A stretch of 64,000 nucleotides of DNA from positions 18,938 through 82,937 of the forward strand of contig DATAKF010000049.1 in NCBI GenBank assembly GCA_036261775.1. The letters run 5' to 3'. This DNA comes from PMG-095 sp036261775 (GTDB lineage: Bacteria; Myxococcota_A; Polyangia; Polyangiales; Polyangiaceae). Under the pieces are notes generated by a model, which was not told where the DNA came from, did not search any database, and saw nothing but the letters and a program-made list of their open reading frames with translations. Positions 7,714 to 15,608 of this stretch are shown in pieces; the first letter of the stretch is position 1; each line of letters starts with the position of its first letter. The translations under genes and the position numbers were made by a program.

Positions 7714-8820
7714 ATGCAGTCCCCCAAGTCGCCCCGCAAACCCACCCACAATCAGCGCCTTTACTTGGGCGCGCTGCTATCCGTCGCATTCGGCGTCTTC
7801 GCCGCCGTTGGCTGTGGCGGTGACTCCGAAGACGGAGATTCCGACAATACGCCCACGGCTGGGACGCCTGCCATGGCGGGCACGACCTCGACGGCTGGCA
7901 ACCCGGGCACTGCGGGCAGCAGCACGGGCGCGACCGCCGGCGCCGGTGCGGAGGGCGGCACCGGCAACAGCACCGATGGCGGCACCGGCAACGCCACCGA
8001 CGGCGGCACCGGCAGCGTCGACGTGGGCGGCGACGGCAATGTGGCCGGCGGCGCTGGCGCGAACGCGGGCGGCGACGGCAACACCCCCGCCACTGACTGC
8101 GGCGGCCCGGGCCAAGACTGCTGTCCCGGCGACGCCTGCAACGACGGCGGCTGTTGCGTCGGCACCGGCAACAACGCGACCTGTCACGCTGCCGGCACCA
8201 GCTGCGGCGGCGGCCAAGGCGGTGGCCTCGGCATTTGCACCGCTGGCAAATGCGCCAACTGTGGCGCCGACGGCGATGCTTGCTGTCAGGGCGCGTGCCA
8301 GGCCGGCCTCATCTGCGACGGCTTCGGCGGCGGCGGCGAATGCACGACCTGCGGCGGCAACAACGAAGACTGCTGCCCGGATCGCACCTGCCCAGCGGGC
8401 GGCGTGTGCATCGGCGGCGGCGGCGGTAGCTGCGAGACCACCTGCGGCGGCGCCACCCAAGCTTGCTGCCCGGGCGGCGGCGGCCAGTGCGGCACCGGCT
8501 TCGCCTGCATCGACGACATGTGTGAAACGTGCGGCACCGCTGGCGCGGCTTGCTGCCCCGGTGACCTTCCTGGCCAGGGTGGCGCGGATGGTTGCGCGGG
8601 CGCCCTGCGCTGCGAAGGCGACATGTGCACTGACTGCGGCCAAGTGGGCAAGGACTGCTGCACCGAGGGCCAAGCCTGCGGTCAAGGCAGCGCTTGCGGC
8701 CAAGACATGAAGTGCGCGGCTTGCGGCGGTTTGAACCAGGCCTGCTGCCGCACGGGCAATCTCTTGTCGTGCACGGGTGGTCGCACTTGCAACAACGCGC
8801 TCATCTGCGTGGCCAACTGA
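7714..8820 (+). CDS. Cys-rich lipoprotein with Gly/Ala/Thr linker
   Basis: The 368-residue product begins with a signal peptide and a Cys at residue 34 (AAVGCGGDSED) that fits a lipoprotein anchor. Residues about 45-125 are a low-complexity Gly/Ala/Thr/Asn linker. The rest consists of about eight imperfect modules of about 30 residues with the core C-G-x2-G-x2-C-C-x-G followed by further Cys (for example CGGPGQDCCPGDAC, CGGNNEDCCPDRTC, CGTAGAACCPGD). The many paired Cys imply a disulfide-stabilised surface protein. No named family recognised. A strong terminator follows. Confidence 0.8.
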   Translation: MQSPKSPRKPTHNQRLYLGALLSVAFGVFAAVGCGGDSEDGDSDNTPTAGTPAMAGTTSTAGNPGTAGSSTGATAGAGAEGGTGNSTDGGTGNATDGGTGSVDVGGDGNVAGGAGANAGGDGNTPATDCGGPGQDCCPGDACNDGGCCVGTGNNATCHAAGTSCGGGQGGGLGICTAGKCANCGADGDACCQGACQAGLICDGFGGGGECTTCGGNNEDCCPDRTCPAGGVCIGGGGGSCETTCGGATQACCPGGGGQCGTGFACIDDMCETCGTAGAACCPGDLPGQGGADGCAGALRCEGDMCTDCGQVGKDCCTEGQACGQGSACGQDMKCAACGGLNQACCRTGNLLSCTGGRTCNNALICVAN

Positions 8821-8861
8821 TTCAGCTCGTTCCGTAGCTACTCGAAACCCCACCCCCCGAG

Positions 8862-8895
8862 AGCCCGCCTGTCGCGCCCCAACGACAGGCGGGCT
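8862..8895 (+). terminator. Rho-independent-type terminator
   Basis: A perfect 13-bp stem (agcccgcctgtcg and its complement at 8883-8895) with an eight-base loop follows the Cys-rich lipoprotein gene; only a short T run (ttt after the stem) is present. It also lies between convergent genes and may serve the citrate-synthase gene on the other strand. Confidence 0.8.
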
Positions 8896-8961
8896 TTCAC
8901 TATTTCGGCATGCGAGCCGGGCCCACCCATTCGCGAGGCGCGCCTCCACGGCCGGCTCACC

Positions 8962-10062
8962 TCAATCCTCATCCTCAATCCTCACGACCTTCCCAACGTA
9001 CAGCGCGTCGGGGCGGATGAGGCGGCCGGAGCGGCGCTGCTCGGCGACGTGCGCGGCGTAGCCCGCGACGCGTGCGCAGCCAAAGATGGCCGTGAAGGCG
9101 CCGCGTGGAATGTCGAGCGCCTCGAGTAGCAGCGCCGTGTAGAACTCGACGTTGGCGCGGAGGGCTCGCTCCGGATGTCGCCGTGCGAGCTCGGCCTCCG
9201 CCGCGCGCTCCACGGCGCGGGCCAGCTCGAGCCGCGCGGAGCCTGCGCCACCCGCTTGATACGCCGTGAGCGCGCGCTCCAGCACGAAAGCGCGCGGATC
9301 GCGCACCCGATACACGCGGTGTCCCATGCCCATGATGCGCCGCCCCGCCTCCAGCTCGCCCCGCACGTAGTCGGCCGCGCGCTCGGGCGCGCCCACGGCG
9401 TCGAGCATGTCGAGTACCGGGCCCGGTGCTCCACCGTGTAGCGGCCCCGACAGCGTGGCAACGCCGGCTACCACCGCCGACGCCAAATCTGCGCCCGTCG
9501 AAGCCGCTACGCGCGCTGCAAAGCTCGAGGCGTTGAAGCCATGCTCGGCCACCGTCACCAAGTAAGCATCCAGCAAACGCGCGGCGCTTTCGCGCACGGT
9601 GCCGCCGCTCAGCAGGCGCAGCAAGTCGTGCGCGTGGGGCAGGCCTGGTTCGGGGGCGGGCAGCTGCCCGCCTCGCGCTCGGCGGATCCACCCGGCACTG
9701 GCTACGGCCGCCATGCCGAGCGCGTCGGCCGGAGTCGCGTCACTCGGCAGCAGCGAGAGCGCGCTGCGCAGGGTCGCCATCGCGTCCGGCGCTGCGATCG
9801 CTGCAAAGCGCGAGCGCAGGTGTTCGGCCGCGCGCACCCTCGCCTCGCCCAGCTCGCGCTGCCAAGCTGTCGAGCGCAGCGGCTCTGGCAGCGCGCCGTC
9901 GAGCAGCAATGCAACGACGGCCTCGAACGGCTGCGACGGCACCAAAGACTCGATGGCGTGCCCGCGCACCAGCAAGCGCCCGCGCTCGCCATCCACCCAA
10001 GACAGCTCGGTTTTTGCCACCAAAACGCCCGCCAAGCCCTCGAACACTTGCGCTGTCGTCAT
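8962..10062 (-). CDS. Citrate synthase/2-methylcitrate synthase family protein
   Basis: The family condenses acetyl-CoA (or propionyl-CoA) with oxaloacetate. The two catalytic-region histidine motifs are present (TLSGPLHGGAPG and GMGHRVYRVRDPRA), and the acidic motif reads NVEFYTALLL, with Glu where the textbook enzymes have Asp; Glu also occurs in some actinobacterial CitA-like members. From ATG 10062 (a TTG two codons earlier is possible) the length is 366 residues, near the bacterial norm. It is divergent from an HTH-fused paralogue only 27 bases away, and the two share motifs such as NASSFAARVAAST, so they are probably an old duplication. Confidence 0.85.
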   Translation of the reverse strand: MTTAQVFEGLAGVLVAKTELSWVDGERGRLLVRGHAIESLVPSQPFEAVVALLLDGALPEPLRSTAWQRELGEARVRAAEHLRSRFAAIAAPDAMATLRSALSLLPSDATPADALGMAAVASAGWIRRARGGQLPAPEPGLPHAHDLLRLLSGGTVRESAARLLDAYLVTVAEHGFNASSFAARVAASTGADLASAVVAGVATLSGPLHGGAPGPVLDMLDAVGAPERAADYVRGELEAGRRIMGMGHRVYRVRDPRAFVLERALTAYQAGGAGSARLELARAVERAAEAELARRHPERALRANVEFYTALLLEALDIPRGAFTAIFGCARVAGYAAHVAEQRRSGRLIRPDALYVGKVVRIEDED

Positions 10063-10072
10063 GCTCAATACA

Positions 10073-10104
10073 TTGATCTTATCCAGTGCATGATCAACGT
10101 TGAT
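10073..10104. promoter_or_regulatory. Candidate operator between divergent citrate-synthase genes
   Basis: The intergenic space is only 27 bases, yet holds ttgatc (10073-10078) facing gatcaa (10092-10097), and an overlapping perfect 12-bp palindrome atcaacgttgat (10093-10104). The second half runs into the 5' end of the HTH-citrate synthase gene unless that gene starts at ATG 10111. Binding by its own HTH domain is plausible but inferred. Confidence 0.45.
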
Positions 10105-11316
10105 TCGACAATGCAGTCAACGGCGCCGCCGTCGCTGACCGCGAAAGAAGCCGCCAAGCTGCTGGGCGTGAAGCCGCAGACGCTGTACGCCTACGCCAGC
10201 CGCGGCCTGTTGCGGCGCGTGGGTGACGGCAAGCGGCGCCGCTACTTGAGCGAAGACCTGGAGCGCCTGCGCACGCGCCAACGCGCGCGCTCCGGACACG
10301 GCGCCGTAGCAGCAGCCGCGCTCTCGTTCGGTGATCCGGTGCTCGACAGCAGCATCACGGCCATCGACGAGCGCGGGCCGCTCTATCGAGGTCGCCCGGC
10401 AGTCGAGCTGGCTCAGGCTGGCGTGAGCTTCGAAAGCGTGGCCGAGCTGCTCTGGTCGGGCGAGCTACCGAGCGAGTCGCCCGCCTGGCGGCCATTCCAA
10501 GGCCCGGCGCGCGCTTGGGGGCCCGCGCGCACGTCGCTCGAAGATTTACTGCTTGCCCTCCCCGCCCTGGTGCAGCTGGCGCCCGAACGGCACTCACGGG
10601 CGCGCGAAAATGAGCTTTCGCTGGCGCGGCAGCTGATCCGCAGCATCGCCTTACTGCTCGTTCCCCGGGCCGCGCGACGCGAAAGCGGCAGCATCGCAGA
10701 GCTGCTCAGCGGAGCCGCCAAAGCTCCGCGGAAGGCCGCGCAGCGCGCGCTCGACGTGGCGCTGGTCCTGCTCGCCGACCATGAGCTGAACGCATCGAGC
10801 TTTGCCGCGCGCGTGGCCGCCTCCACCGACGCGCACTTGCTGGCCTGCGTGATGGCCGCGCTCGCGACGCTCAGCGGGCCGCGTCATGGCGGCGCCTGCG
10901 ATCGCGTCGAAGCGCTGCTCGACGAGGCCGCCACGTTGCCCCGCCCGCTCGACGTCATCGAAAAGCGTGCGCGGCGCGGCGACGCCATGACCGGTTTCGG
11001 TCACCCTCTTTACCGCGCCGGCGATCCGCGTGCCGCCCTGCTCCTCGAAGAAGCTCGCACGCTTTCGCGGCGGAACGCAGGGCTGGGCAAGCGACTCGGG
11101 CCGCTGTTTGCGCTAGCCCAAGCCATGCAGCGGCAGGGCTTGGCCGCGACCGTGGACTTTGGCCTGGTGGCGCTGACCCGCGCGCTGGAGATGCCGCCGG
11201 GCAGCGCCGCGCTGCTATTCGCGCTGGGTCGGAGCGCAGGCTGGGTCGCTCACGTGCTGGAACAGCGCGCGTCTGTTGCCGTGCTGCGACCACGCGCGCG
11301 CTACCTTGGCACTTGA
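10090..11316 (+). CDS. Citrate synthase-like protein with N-terminal MerR/excisionase-type HTH domain
   Basis: Residues about 15-60 form a MerR/HTH_17-type DNA-binding domain (LTAKEAAKLLGVKPQTLYAY, then SRGLLRRVGDGKRRRYLSED), and residues about 75-405 are a citrate-synthase fold with LSGPRHGGACD, GFGHPLYRAGDPRA and an Asp-containing VDFGL motif. Thus the His/His/Asp set appears complete. Such HTH-citrate synthase fusions are known in proteobacterial genomes but their role is not settled. ATG 10090 or ATG 10111 could be the start; the second leaves room for an operator. The window context suggests a metabolite-sensing regulator of the divergent citrate-synthase gene. Confidence 0.85.
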   Translation: MINVDSTMQSTAPPSLTAKEAAKLLGVKPQTLYAYASRGLLRRVGDGKRRRYLSEDLERLRTRQRARSGHGAVAAAALSFGDPVLDSSITAIDERGPLYRGRPAVELAQAGVSFESVAELLWSGELPSESPAWRPFQGPARAWGPARTSLEDLLLALPALVQLAPERHSRARENELSLARQLIRSIALLLVPRAARRESGSIAELLSGAAKAPRKAAQRALDVALVLLADHELNASSFAARVAASTDAHLLACVMAALATLSGPRHGGACDRVEALLDEAATLPRPLDVIEKRARRGDAMTGFGHPLYRAGDPRAALLLEEARTLSRRNAGLGKRLGPLFALAQAMQRQGLAATVDFGLVALTRALEMPPGSAALLFALGRSAGWVAHVLEQRASVAVLRPRARYLGT

Positions 11317-11348
11317 GCCGCATTTGCAGGCCTGAGACACTTACGCCC

Positions 11349-12428
11349 ATGATGAGAAGGCTTTTGCTGGGCCTAGGCGCGGTGTGCGCCGCAAGTCTTG
11401 GGGGATGCAGCAGCAATGACGCACCTGAAACTGCTGGAGGGGCGGGCAACCAGGCCGCGGCTGGCAGCAGCGCCAACGGCGGCGCGTCGGACCAAGCCGG
11501 CTCCAGCTCGCAAGCAGGTGCCAGCAACCAAGCCGGCTCCGGCACCGCTCGAGCTGGTAGCAGTGCGAGCGCTGGCAACGGCACGGGCGGCTCCGGCACG
11601 GGCGGCGCCTCTTGCGCTGGTGGCACCCCGCTAGCCGCGCCCGCCGTCACCGAGTGCCCCGCAGCATCGCCCGCCGGTCCTCCCGCCGACGCGCTCGCAG
11701 CCGTCAACACGTTGCGCGCCCAGATGGGGCTGCCGTGCATGACGCTGGTACCAGAGATCAACACGTCCGCCCAACAGCACTGCGACTATTACGAGCAGAA
11801 CGCAGCCGATAAAACCTGCACGGCCAACGCACACGAAGAAGTGGAAACTTGCGCCGGCTTCGTCGCCAAAAGCTTCTCTGCGCGCATGACCGCCGCGGGC
11901 TACGCGGGCCAGCCGCGCTCGGAGGTCATGGCCTTCAGCGGGGACCCCGCGCGCGCCATCGCGATGTGGATCAACAGCGTGTATCACCGTACGCCGCTGC
12001 TCAGCCCGTGGATCGCCGAGATGGGCTACGGCATGACCGAGAACTGCGACACCATCGACATGGGGCTGGCCAAGGGCGCCAAGCCCTCCGACGCGCTGAC
12101 GGCCGTTTACCCGTATCCGGGCCAGGCCGAAGTGCCCGTCGACTTCGACGGCAGTCACGAGGGGCCGACGCCGCCTGAGCCGCCCACTGGCTGGCCCAGC
12201 GCTTCGCCCGTGCACCTTTACGTCAAGGCCTACACGGTCACGTCGCACGAGGTCTTCATCGAGCAGACGTGCGAAGCGCTGCCTCACCAATGGCTCCCAG
12301 ACAAGGATCAATACATCCTGTATCCGGACCAGCCGTTCGCCAAAAACACCGAGTACCGCGTGGTCATCAAAGGCACCAAAGCCGGCGCCCCGCTCGACTT
12401 CGACTGGACTTTCACGACCGAAGATTGA
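11349..12428 (+). CDS. CAP/SCP-domain lipoprotein
   Basis: The signal peptide ends in a lipobox (LGGC), followed by a Gly/Ala/Ser/Asn/Gln linker of about 75 residues. A CAP (cysteine-rich secretory/PR-1) domain follows from about residue 115: ALAAVNTLRAQMGLPCM, HCDYYEQN, the HEEVE region, RSEVMAFSGDP and a WINSVYHRTPLLSP motif with the conserved H-R. The C-terminal 100 residues are a beta-rich Ig-like extension (VHLYVKAYTV to LDFDWTFTTED). CAP proteins are extracytoplasmic; their bacterial ligands are mostly unknown. Start ATG 11349 is chosen because it places a basic n-region before the signal. Confidence 0.8.
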   Translation: MMRRLLLGLGAVCAASLGGCSSNDAPETAGGAGNQAAAGSSANGGASDQAGSSSQAGASNQAGSGTARAGSSASAGNGTGGSGTGGASCAGGTPLAAPAVTECPAASPAGPPADALAAVNTLRAQMGLPCMTLVPEINTSAQQHCDYYEQNAADKTCTANAHEEVETCAGFVAKSFSARMTAAGYAGQPRSEVMAFSGDPARAIAMWINSVYHRTPLLSPWIAEMGYGMTENCDTIDMGLAKGAKPSDALTAVYPYPGQAEVPVDFDGSHEGPTPPEPPTGWPSASPVHLYVKAYTVTSHEVFIEQTCEALPHQWLPDKDQYILYPDQPFAKNTEYRVVIKGTKAGAPLDFDWTFTTED

Positions 12429-12469
12429 CGATTCGGGCAAGGTTTGCGGCCAGTGCTAGCCTGCGGCCG

Positions 12470-12676
12470 ATGTCCGACCACGACGCCGCGCGCCTGCTCA
12501 ACCTCGAAGAAAAGGTCGCCTACCAAGACCGCACCATCGGCGAGCTGAACGACGTGGTCGTGGGGCTCAACCGGCTCACCTCCGAGCTGAAGGCGCGGCT
12601 CGATCACGTCGAGCGGCTGATTGGCGGTGAGCTGTCGCGGCGCGAAATGCCCAACGAGAAGCCGCCACACTACTGA
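12470..12676 (+). CDS. slyX: SlyX-family small coiled-coil protein
   Basis: The 68-residue product starts with a Leu/Glu-rich coiled coil (RLLNLEEKVAYQDRTIGELN, then VVVGLNRLTSELKARLDHVE) and ends PPHY, the characteristic SlyX tail. SlyX proteins are small trimeric coiled-coil proteins of unknown function. It lies 41 bases after the CAP lipoprotein gene. Confidence 0.8.
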   Translation: MSDHDAARLLNLEEKVAYQDRTIGELNDVVVGLNRLTSELKARLDHVERLIGGELSRREMPNEKPPHY

Positions 12677-12701
12677 AACGAAGCGCCACCCCGCGCCGCA
12701 G

Positions 12702-12730
12702 CCCCGGCTTGGCCCACATGGCGGCCGGGG
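12702..12730 (+). terminator. GC-rich hairpin after slyX
   Basis: ccccggc at 12702-12708 can pair with gccgggg at 12724-12730. There is no T run, so this is only a weak terminator candidate. Confidence 0.3.
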
Positions 12731-12740
12731 TTCGCCTGCG

Positions 12741-12775
12741 CGTGAAATGTTGCTGCAAAGCCGTAGCATTTCACG
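12741..12775. repeat. Inverted repeat upstream of the AgmX-type lipoprotein gene
   Basis: cgtgaaatg (12741-12749) is perfectly inverted as catttcacg (12767-12775) around a 17-base centre. Further partial pairing is possible inside. It sits 77 bases before the start codon at 12852, so it could be an operator or a 5' leader hairpin. Confidence 0.5.
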
Positions 12776-12851
12776 AAAGGTAAGATGTTTTACGGCACTT
12801 TGGGCGGCACCGGGCGCGACGGTTGAGTCATGCTTGGCGGCGATTTCCGTG

Positions 12852-13667
12852 ATGTCACCCCTTCGCGTTTCGGCCCCCGCGCTCGCTCTGTCGCTCCTGT
12901 TCGTCAACGCCTGTGGGGGCTCGACGCCCGGCGCCGAATCCCCCGAGGCGGAGCTTTCCCCCGCGAGCGCCACCCTCAAAGACGCGCCGCCACCGAAGGA
13001 CGAGCTCACGGCGGCCGAGGTCGTGATCAAGCTGCGTGGCAACGAGACCGACATTCGCCGCTGCTTCTTCGCCAACCCTAGCGCGCGTGGCTCGCTCTCG
13101 CTGTCGTGGAACGTGAACGTCGAAGGCCGCATCGAGCGGCTCAAGCGCGAGCGCTCCACGTTGTCCGATCCGCGCATCGAGCAATGCCTGGGCGAAAAGC
13201 TGTACGACGTGCGCTTCGAGCCGCGAGAGAAGCCCGCGCACGCGCGTTGGACCTTCGTCTTCCGGCTCGTCGAACCGAAGAAGGACCGCTCCGGCCGCGT
13301 TCGAAAGCTCTCGCGGCGTGATCGCGACCGCGCCGAAGACAGCGACCAAGGCGTGCAGCTAGAAAAAGGATCGCCCGGCGTGCTCGACCTGGCGGTGGTC
13401 GACGACGTCGTCAACTCCGGCTTCCCGCTGTTCGCGCGCTGCTACCGCGACGGCGTGCAGCGCAACTCCAACCTCGACGGCGCGGTTCGGCTGCGCTTCG
13501 TGGTCGGTGAAGCGGGGCACGTCACCGTGGTCGAAGACGGCGGCTCGGATCTGACCGATCGCCAGGTCATCGACTGCGTGGCGGAGGGCTTCTACGCGCT
13601 GCGTTTCCCCGAACCGCAACGCGGCGACGCGCACCTCGTCTACCGCATCCATTTCGACGCAGGTTGA
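12852..13667 (+). CDS. Lipoprotein with two AgmX/PglI (TonB-C-like) domains
   Basis: The 271-residue product has a signal peptide and lipobox (LFVNACGG). Two related domains follow, about residues 50-135 and 170-268. Each has an early Cys in an RRC or ARCY context, a strand-turn with G-R-I or G-H-V, a second Cys (QCL, DCV) and a closing region ending in an F-x-F/I-H-F strand. This is the pattern of the AgmX/PglI C-terminal domain common in myxobacteria, so an envelope role, possibly in trans-envelope machinery, is likely. The pair of Cys in each domain could form a disulfide. ATG 12852 is chosen because it directly precedes the signal peptide. Confidence 0.75.
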   Translation: MSPLRVSAPALALSLLFVNACGGSTPGAESPEAELSPASATLKDAPPPKDELTAAEVVIKLRGNETDIRRCFFANPSARGSLSLSWNVNVEGRIERLKRERSTLSDPRIEQCLGEKLYDVRFEPREKPAHARWTFVFRLVEPKKDRSGRVRKLSRRDRDRAEDSDQGVQLEKGSPGVLDLAVVDDVVNSGFPLFARCYRDGVQRNSNLDGAVRLRFVVGEAGHVTVVEDGGSDLTDRQVIDCVAEGFYALRFPEPQRGDAHLVYRIHFDAG

Positions 13668-13746
13668 GGCTAGAAACCCCGCAGGGCACCCGCCCGGGTT
13701 GCGCTCGGCCAGTGCTGTGCCCCATATGTCGAGGCAGACGCCCGTC

Positions 13747-14412
13747 ATGCCCTCGCCCATCAGCATCGACCTGTTTTCGGACTTCGTTTGCCCCTGGTGC
13801 CTCATCGGCACCACTCGGCTGGAGCAAGCGCTGGCCGCCATGTCCGAAGAGGTCGCGGCCGAGGTGACGTATCACCCGTTCTTCCTCGACCCCAACGTGC
13901 CACCCGAAGGCGTATCGATCCCCGACATGCTGCGCAAGAAGTACGGAGCCGATCCGAAGCAGCTGTGGGCCCGCGCCGAAAGCGCCGCAAAAGATTCCGG
14001 CATCGCGCTCGACTTGTCGCTGCAACCGCTGATGTACCAAACCGCGGCAGCGCACACGCTCATGCGTCACGCCGAGCCCAAGGGCACCCAGCGCGCGTTC
14101 GCGGCCGCGCTATTTCGCAGCTACTTCCTCGAAGCCAAGAACATCAGCGACCCGTCCATCTTGGCAGACATCGCCCAGCAGCACGGCTTCACGCGCGACG
14201 AAGCGCTCGAGCTCGTCAGCGACAGGGCCGAGCTCGAGCTGACGCGCGAAGCCGCGATTTCGGCGGCGCAAGGCGGCATCCGCGGCGTGCCGTTCTTCGT
14301 GTTCGACGGCCGGCTCGCGGTTTCAGGCGCCCAAAGCGTGAGCGTGCTGCAATCCGCCATTCGGCAAGCGCTGGCCCAATCTGCGCCCAGTGAGCCCCCG
14401 CTGGCCGTCTGA
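13747..14412 (+). CDS. DsbA-family oxidoreductase (FrnE-like)
   Basis: The thioredoxin-fold active site is CPWC (SDFVCPWCLIGTTRLE near residue 15), and a cis-proline loop (GGIRGVPFFVFDGRLAVSGA) lies near the C-terminus. The helical insertion between them is of the DsbA/2-hydroxychromene-2-carboxylate isomerase type (YQTAAAHTLMRHAEPKG). The FrnE subgroup acts in the cytoplasm; no signal peptide is seen. Starts at ATG 13747, 13726 or 13699 are possible; the first is preferred because it places the first beta strand at the N-terminus. The natural substrate is unknown. Confidence 0.85.
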   Translation: MPSPISIDLFSDFVCPWCLIGTTRLEQALAAMSEEVAAEVTYHPFFLDPNVPPEGVSIPDMLRKKYGADPKQLWARAESAAKDSGIALDLSLQPLMYQTAAAHTLMRHAEPKGTQRAFAAALFRSYFLEAKNISDPSILADIAQQHGFTRDEALELVSDRAELELTREAAISAAQGGIRGVPFFVFDGRLAVSGAQSVSVLQSAIRQALAQSAPSEPPLAV

Positions 14413-14620
14413 GCCTGCAGCGACGCGCGGCTGAGCCACGCTGCGCCGACGCTCATCCGGCCTTTATTCGTCACCGCACTCGGTCGAGCGCCACCCACTT
14501 AAGCCCCAACCTCGAAATTTACATGGCCGCAGAAGCTAGCCCAGAAGCCGATGGCCATTCAAGTCCAGCTTTTAGGGTGGGCTTGCGACGTCGACACCTC
14601 ACCGCAACAATCTTCCGCGT

Positions 14621-15220
14621 TTGTCTGTCTCCGCCCACCGTTTCCGCTGCACCGCGTGCGGCAATTGCTGTCGCGACCTGCGCGTTGCCGTCACGGCGCT
14701 CGACGTCGCGCGCTTGGCGATCACCACGGGTCTTGCGCCGAGCGCGCTCGTCGACTGGCTCACGCCGGAGGCCGTCGACATGACTGGCGAGCCCGAAAGC
14801 TTCGTCGAGCTCAGCGAAGGCCGCGGCCTGATGGTGCTGCGGCATCGAGACGGCGCCTGTGTCCAGCTGGGCTCCGACAATCGCTGCCGCGCCTACGCCG
14901 CCCGCCCCCGCGACTGCCGGGCGTTCCCATTCGACTTCAGCGCGCCCGTAGCGGGCACGGACACGCCTCGTCGCCTGAGCCTCTTGCCCCTGCTTCCGCT
15001 CTCGCCCTCGTCTCCCTTAGGCCGTTGCGACTACGCGACGGATGGCGAGAACGACGAAGCCGCGCTCGAGATGGAGGACCAAGTCCGCTGGGCCGAGCTT
15101 CGCGACTACCAGAGGCTGGTGGCCCGCTGGAACCGCCGCGCCTGGCACCGGCGGCGTTTGCGTCGCTCACCCGGCGACGCCGCCCAGTTCTTGGCTTACT
15201 GCTCCGAGTACTCGAAGTAG
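14621..15220 (+). CDS. YkgJ-family cysteine-cluster protein
   Basis: The N-terminus carries the CxxCGxCC signature (RCTACGNCCRDLRVAVT), followed by a second cluster (CVQLGSDNRCRAYAARPRDC). This is the YkgJ/UPF0153 putative zinc- or iron-chelating domain. The C-terminal third is Arg-rich and holds one Cys near the end. Proposed start is TTG at 14621, because an ATG earlier in frame is absent and the Cys cluster begins only 10 residues in. The biochemical role of the family is not established. The 208 bases before it show nothing recognisable. Confidence 0.8.
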   Translation: MSVSAHRFRCTACGNCCRDLRVAVTALDVARLAITTGLAPSALVDWLTPEAVDMTGEPESFVELSEGRGLMVLRHRDGACVQLGSDNRCRAYAARPRDCRAFPFDFSAPVAGTDTPRRLSLLPLLPLSPSSPLGRCDYATDGENDEAALEMEDQVRWAELRDYQRLVARWNRRAWHRRRLRRSPGDAAQFLAYCSEYSK

Positions 15221-15608
15221 TCAAAGTCGGCGTCGCGCGGCGCGCCGCTCGCGTCGTGCTGTGCGAGAGCTCCTTACGGTTTGCTTCGCTCGCGCTTCGC
15301 ATTCAGTCGCAGTGCTGTTTCAACTCGGCGTGTGCGATGCCAAGGACGCCTCGCCACCCCGTGTCGATCTCCCTCGCTGGCATCAGCTGGGAATGACGCT
15401 GGCCCCCTGACGCTGCGCGCGCGTAGCGACGGTAAAGCTAGGACGTTTACTAACTGGGCAACGATAGGGACCGAGGAAAATTGAACACGCAAAGTTCCGT
15501 GCTTCTGGAACAGTACCGTGACGCTGCGGATCGAGCCGTTTTGTAAGGCGATTTGCCATTTGAGAGCGTTGGCTCGAACGCAAAACCCAAGCTAACGTGG
15601 AACCCCAC
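15221..15608. other. Intergenic region, likely upstream region of the GYF_2 protein gene
   Basis: This 388-base stretch has no credible gene. It has a short hairpin at 15494-15511 (gttcc and ggaac arms) and locally lower GC than its surroundings from about 15420 on, which suits a promoter or leader. No repeat or RNA recognised. Confidence 0.5.

Noticed and set aside
7777..8949. Long Ala-rich minus-strand frame of 390 residues
   Set aside because: It is antisense to the Cys-rich lipoprotein gene; the Ala-rich product is a by-product of Gly/Cys codons on the other strand, and it runs across the terminator.
9541..10089. N-terminal extension of the HTH-citrate synthase frame
   Set aside because: The extra 183 codons are antisense to the other citrate synthase and show no domain; the HTH begins right after ATG 10090/10111.
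12308..13414. Minus-strand frame of 368 residues
   Set aside because: It lies opposite slyX and the AgmX-type lipoprotein gene, which have clear domain evidence.
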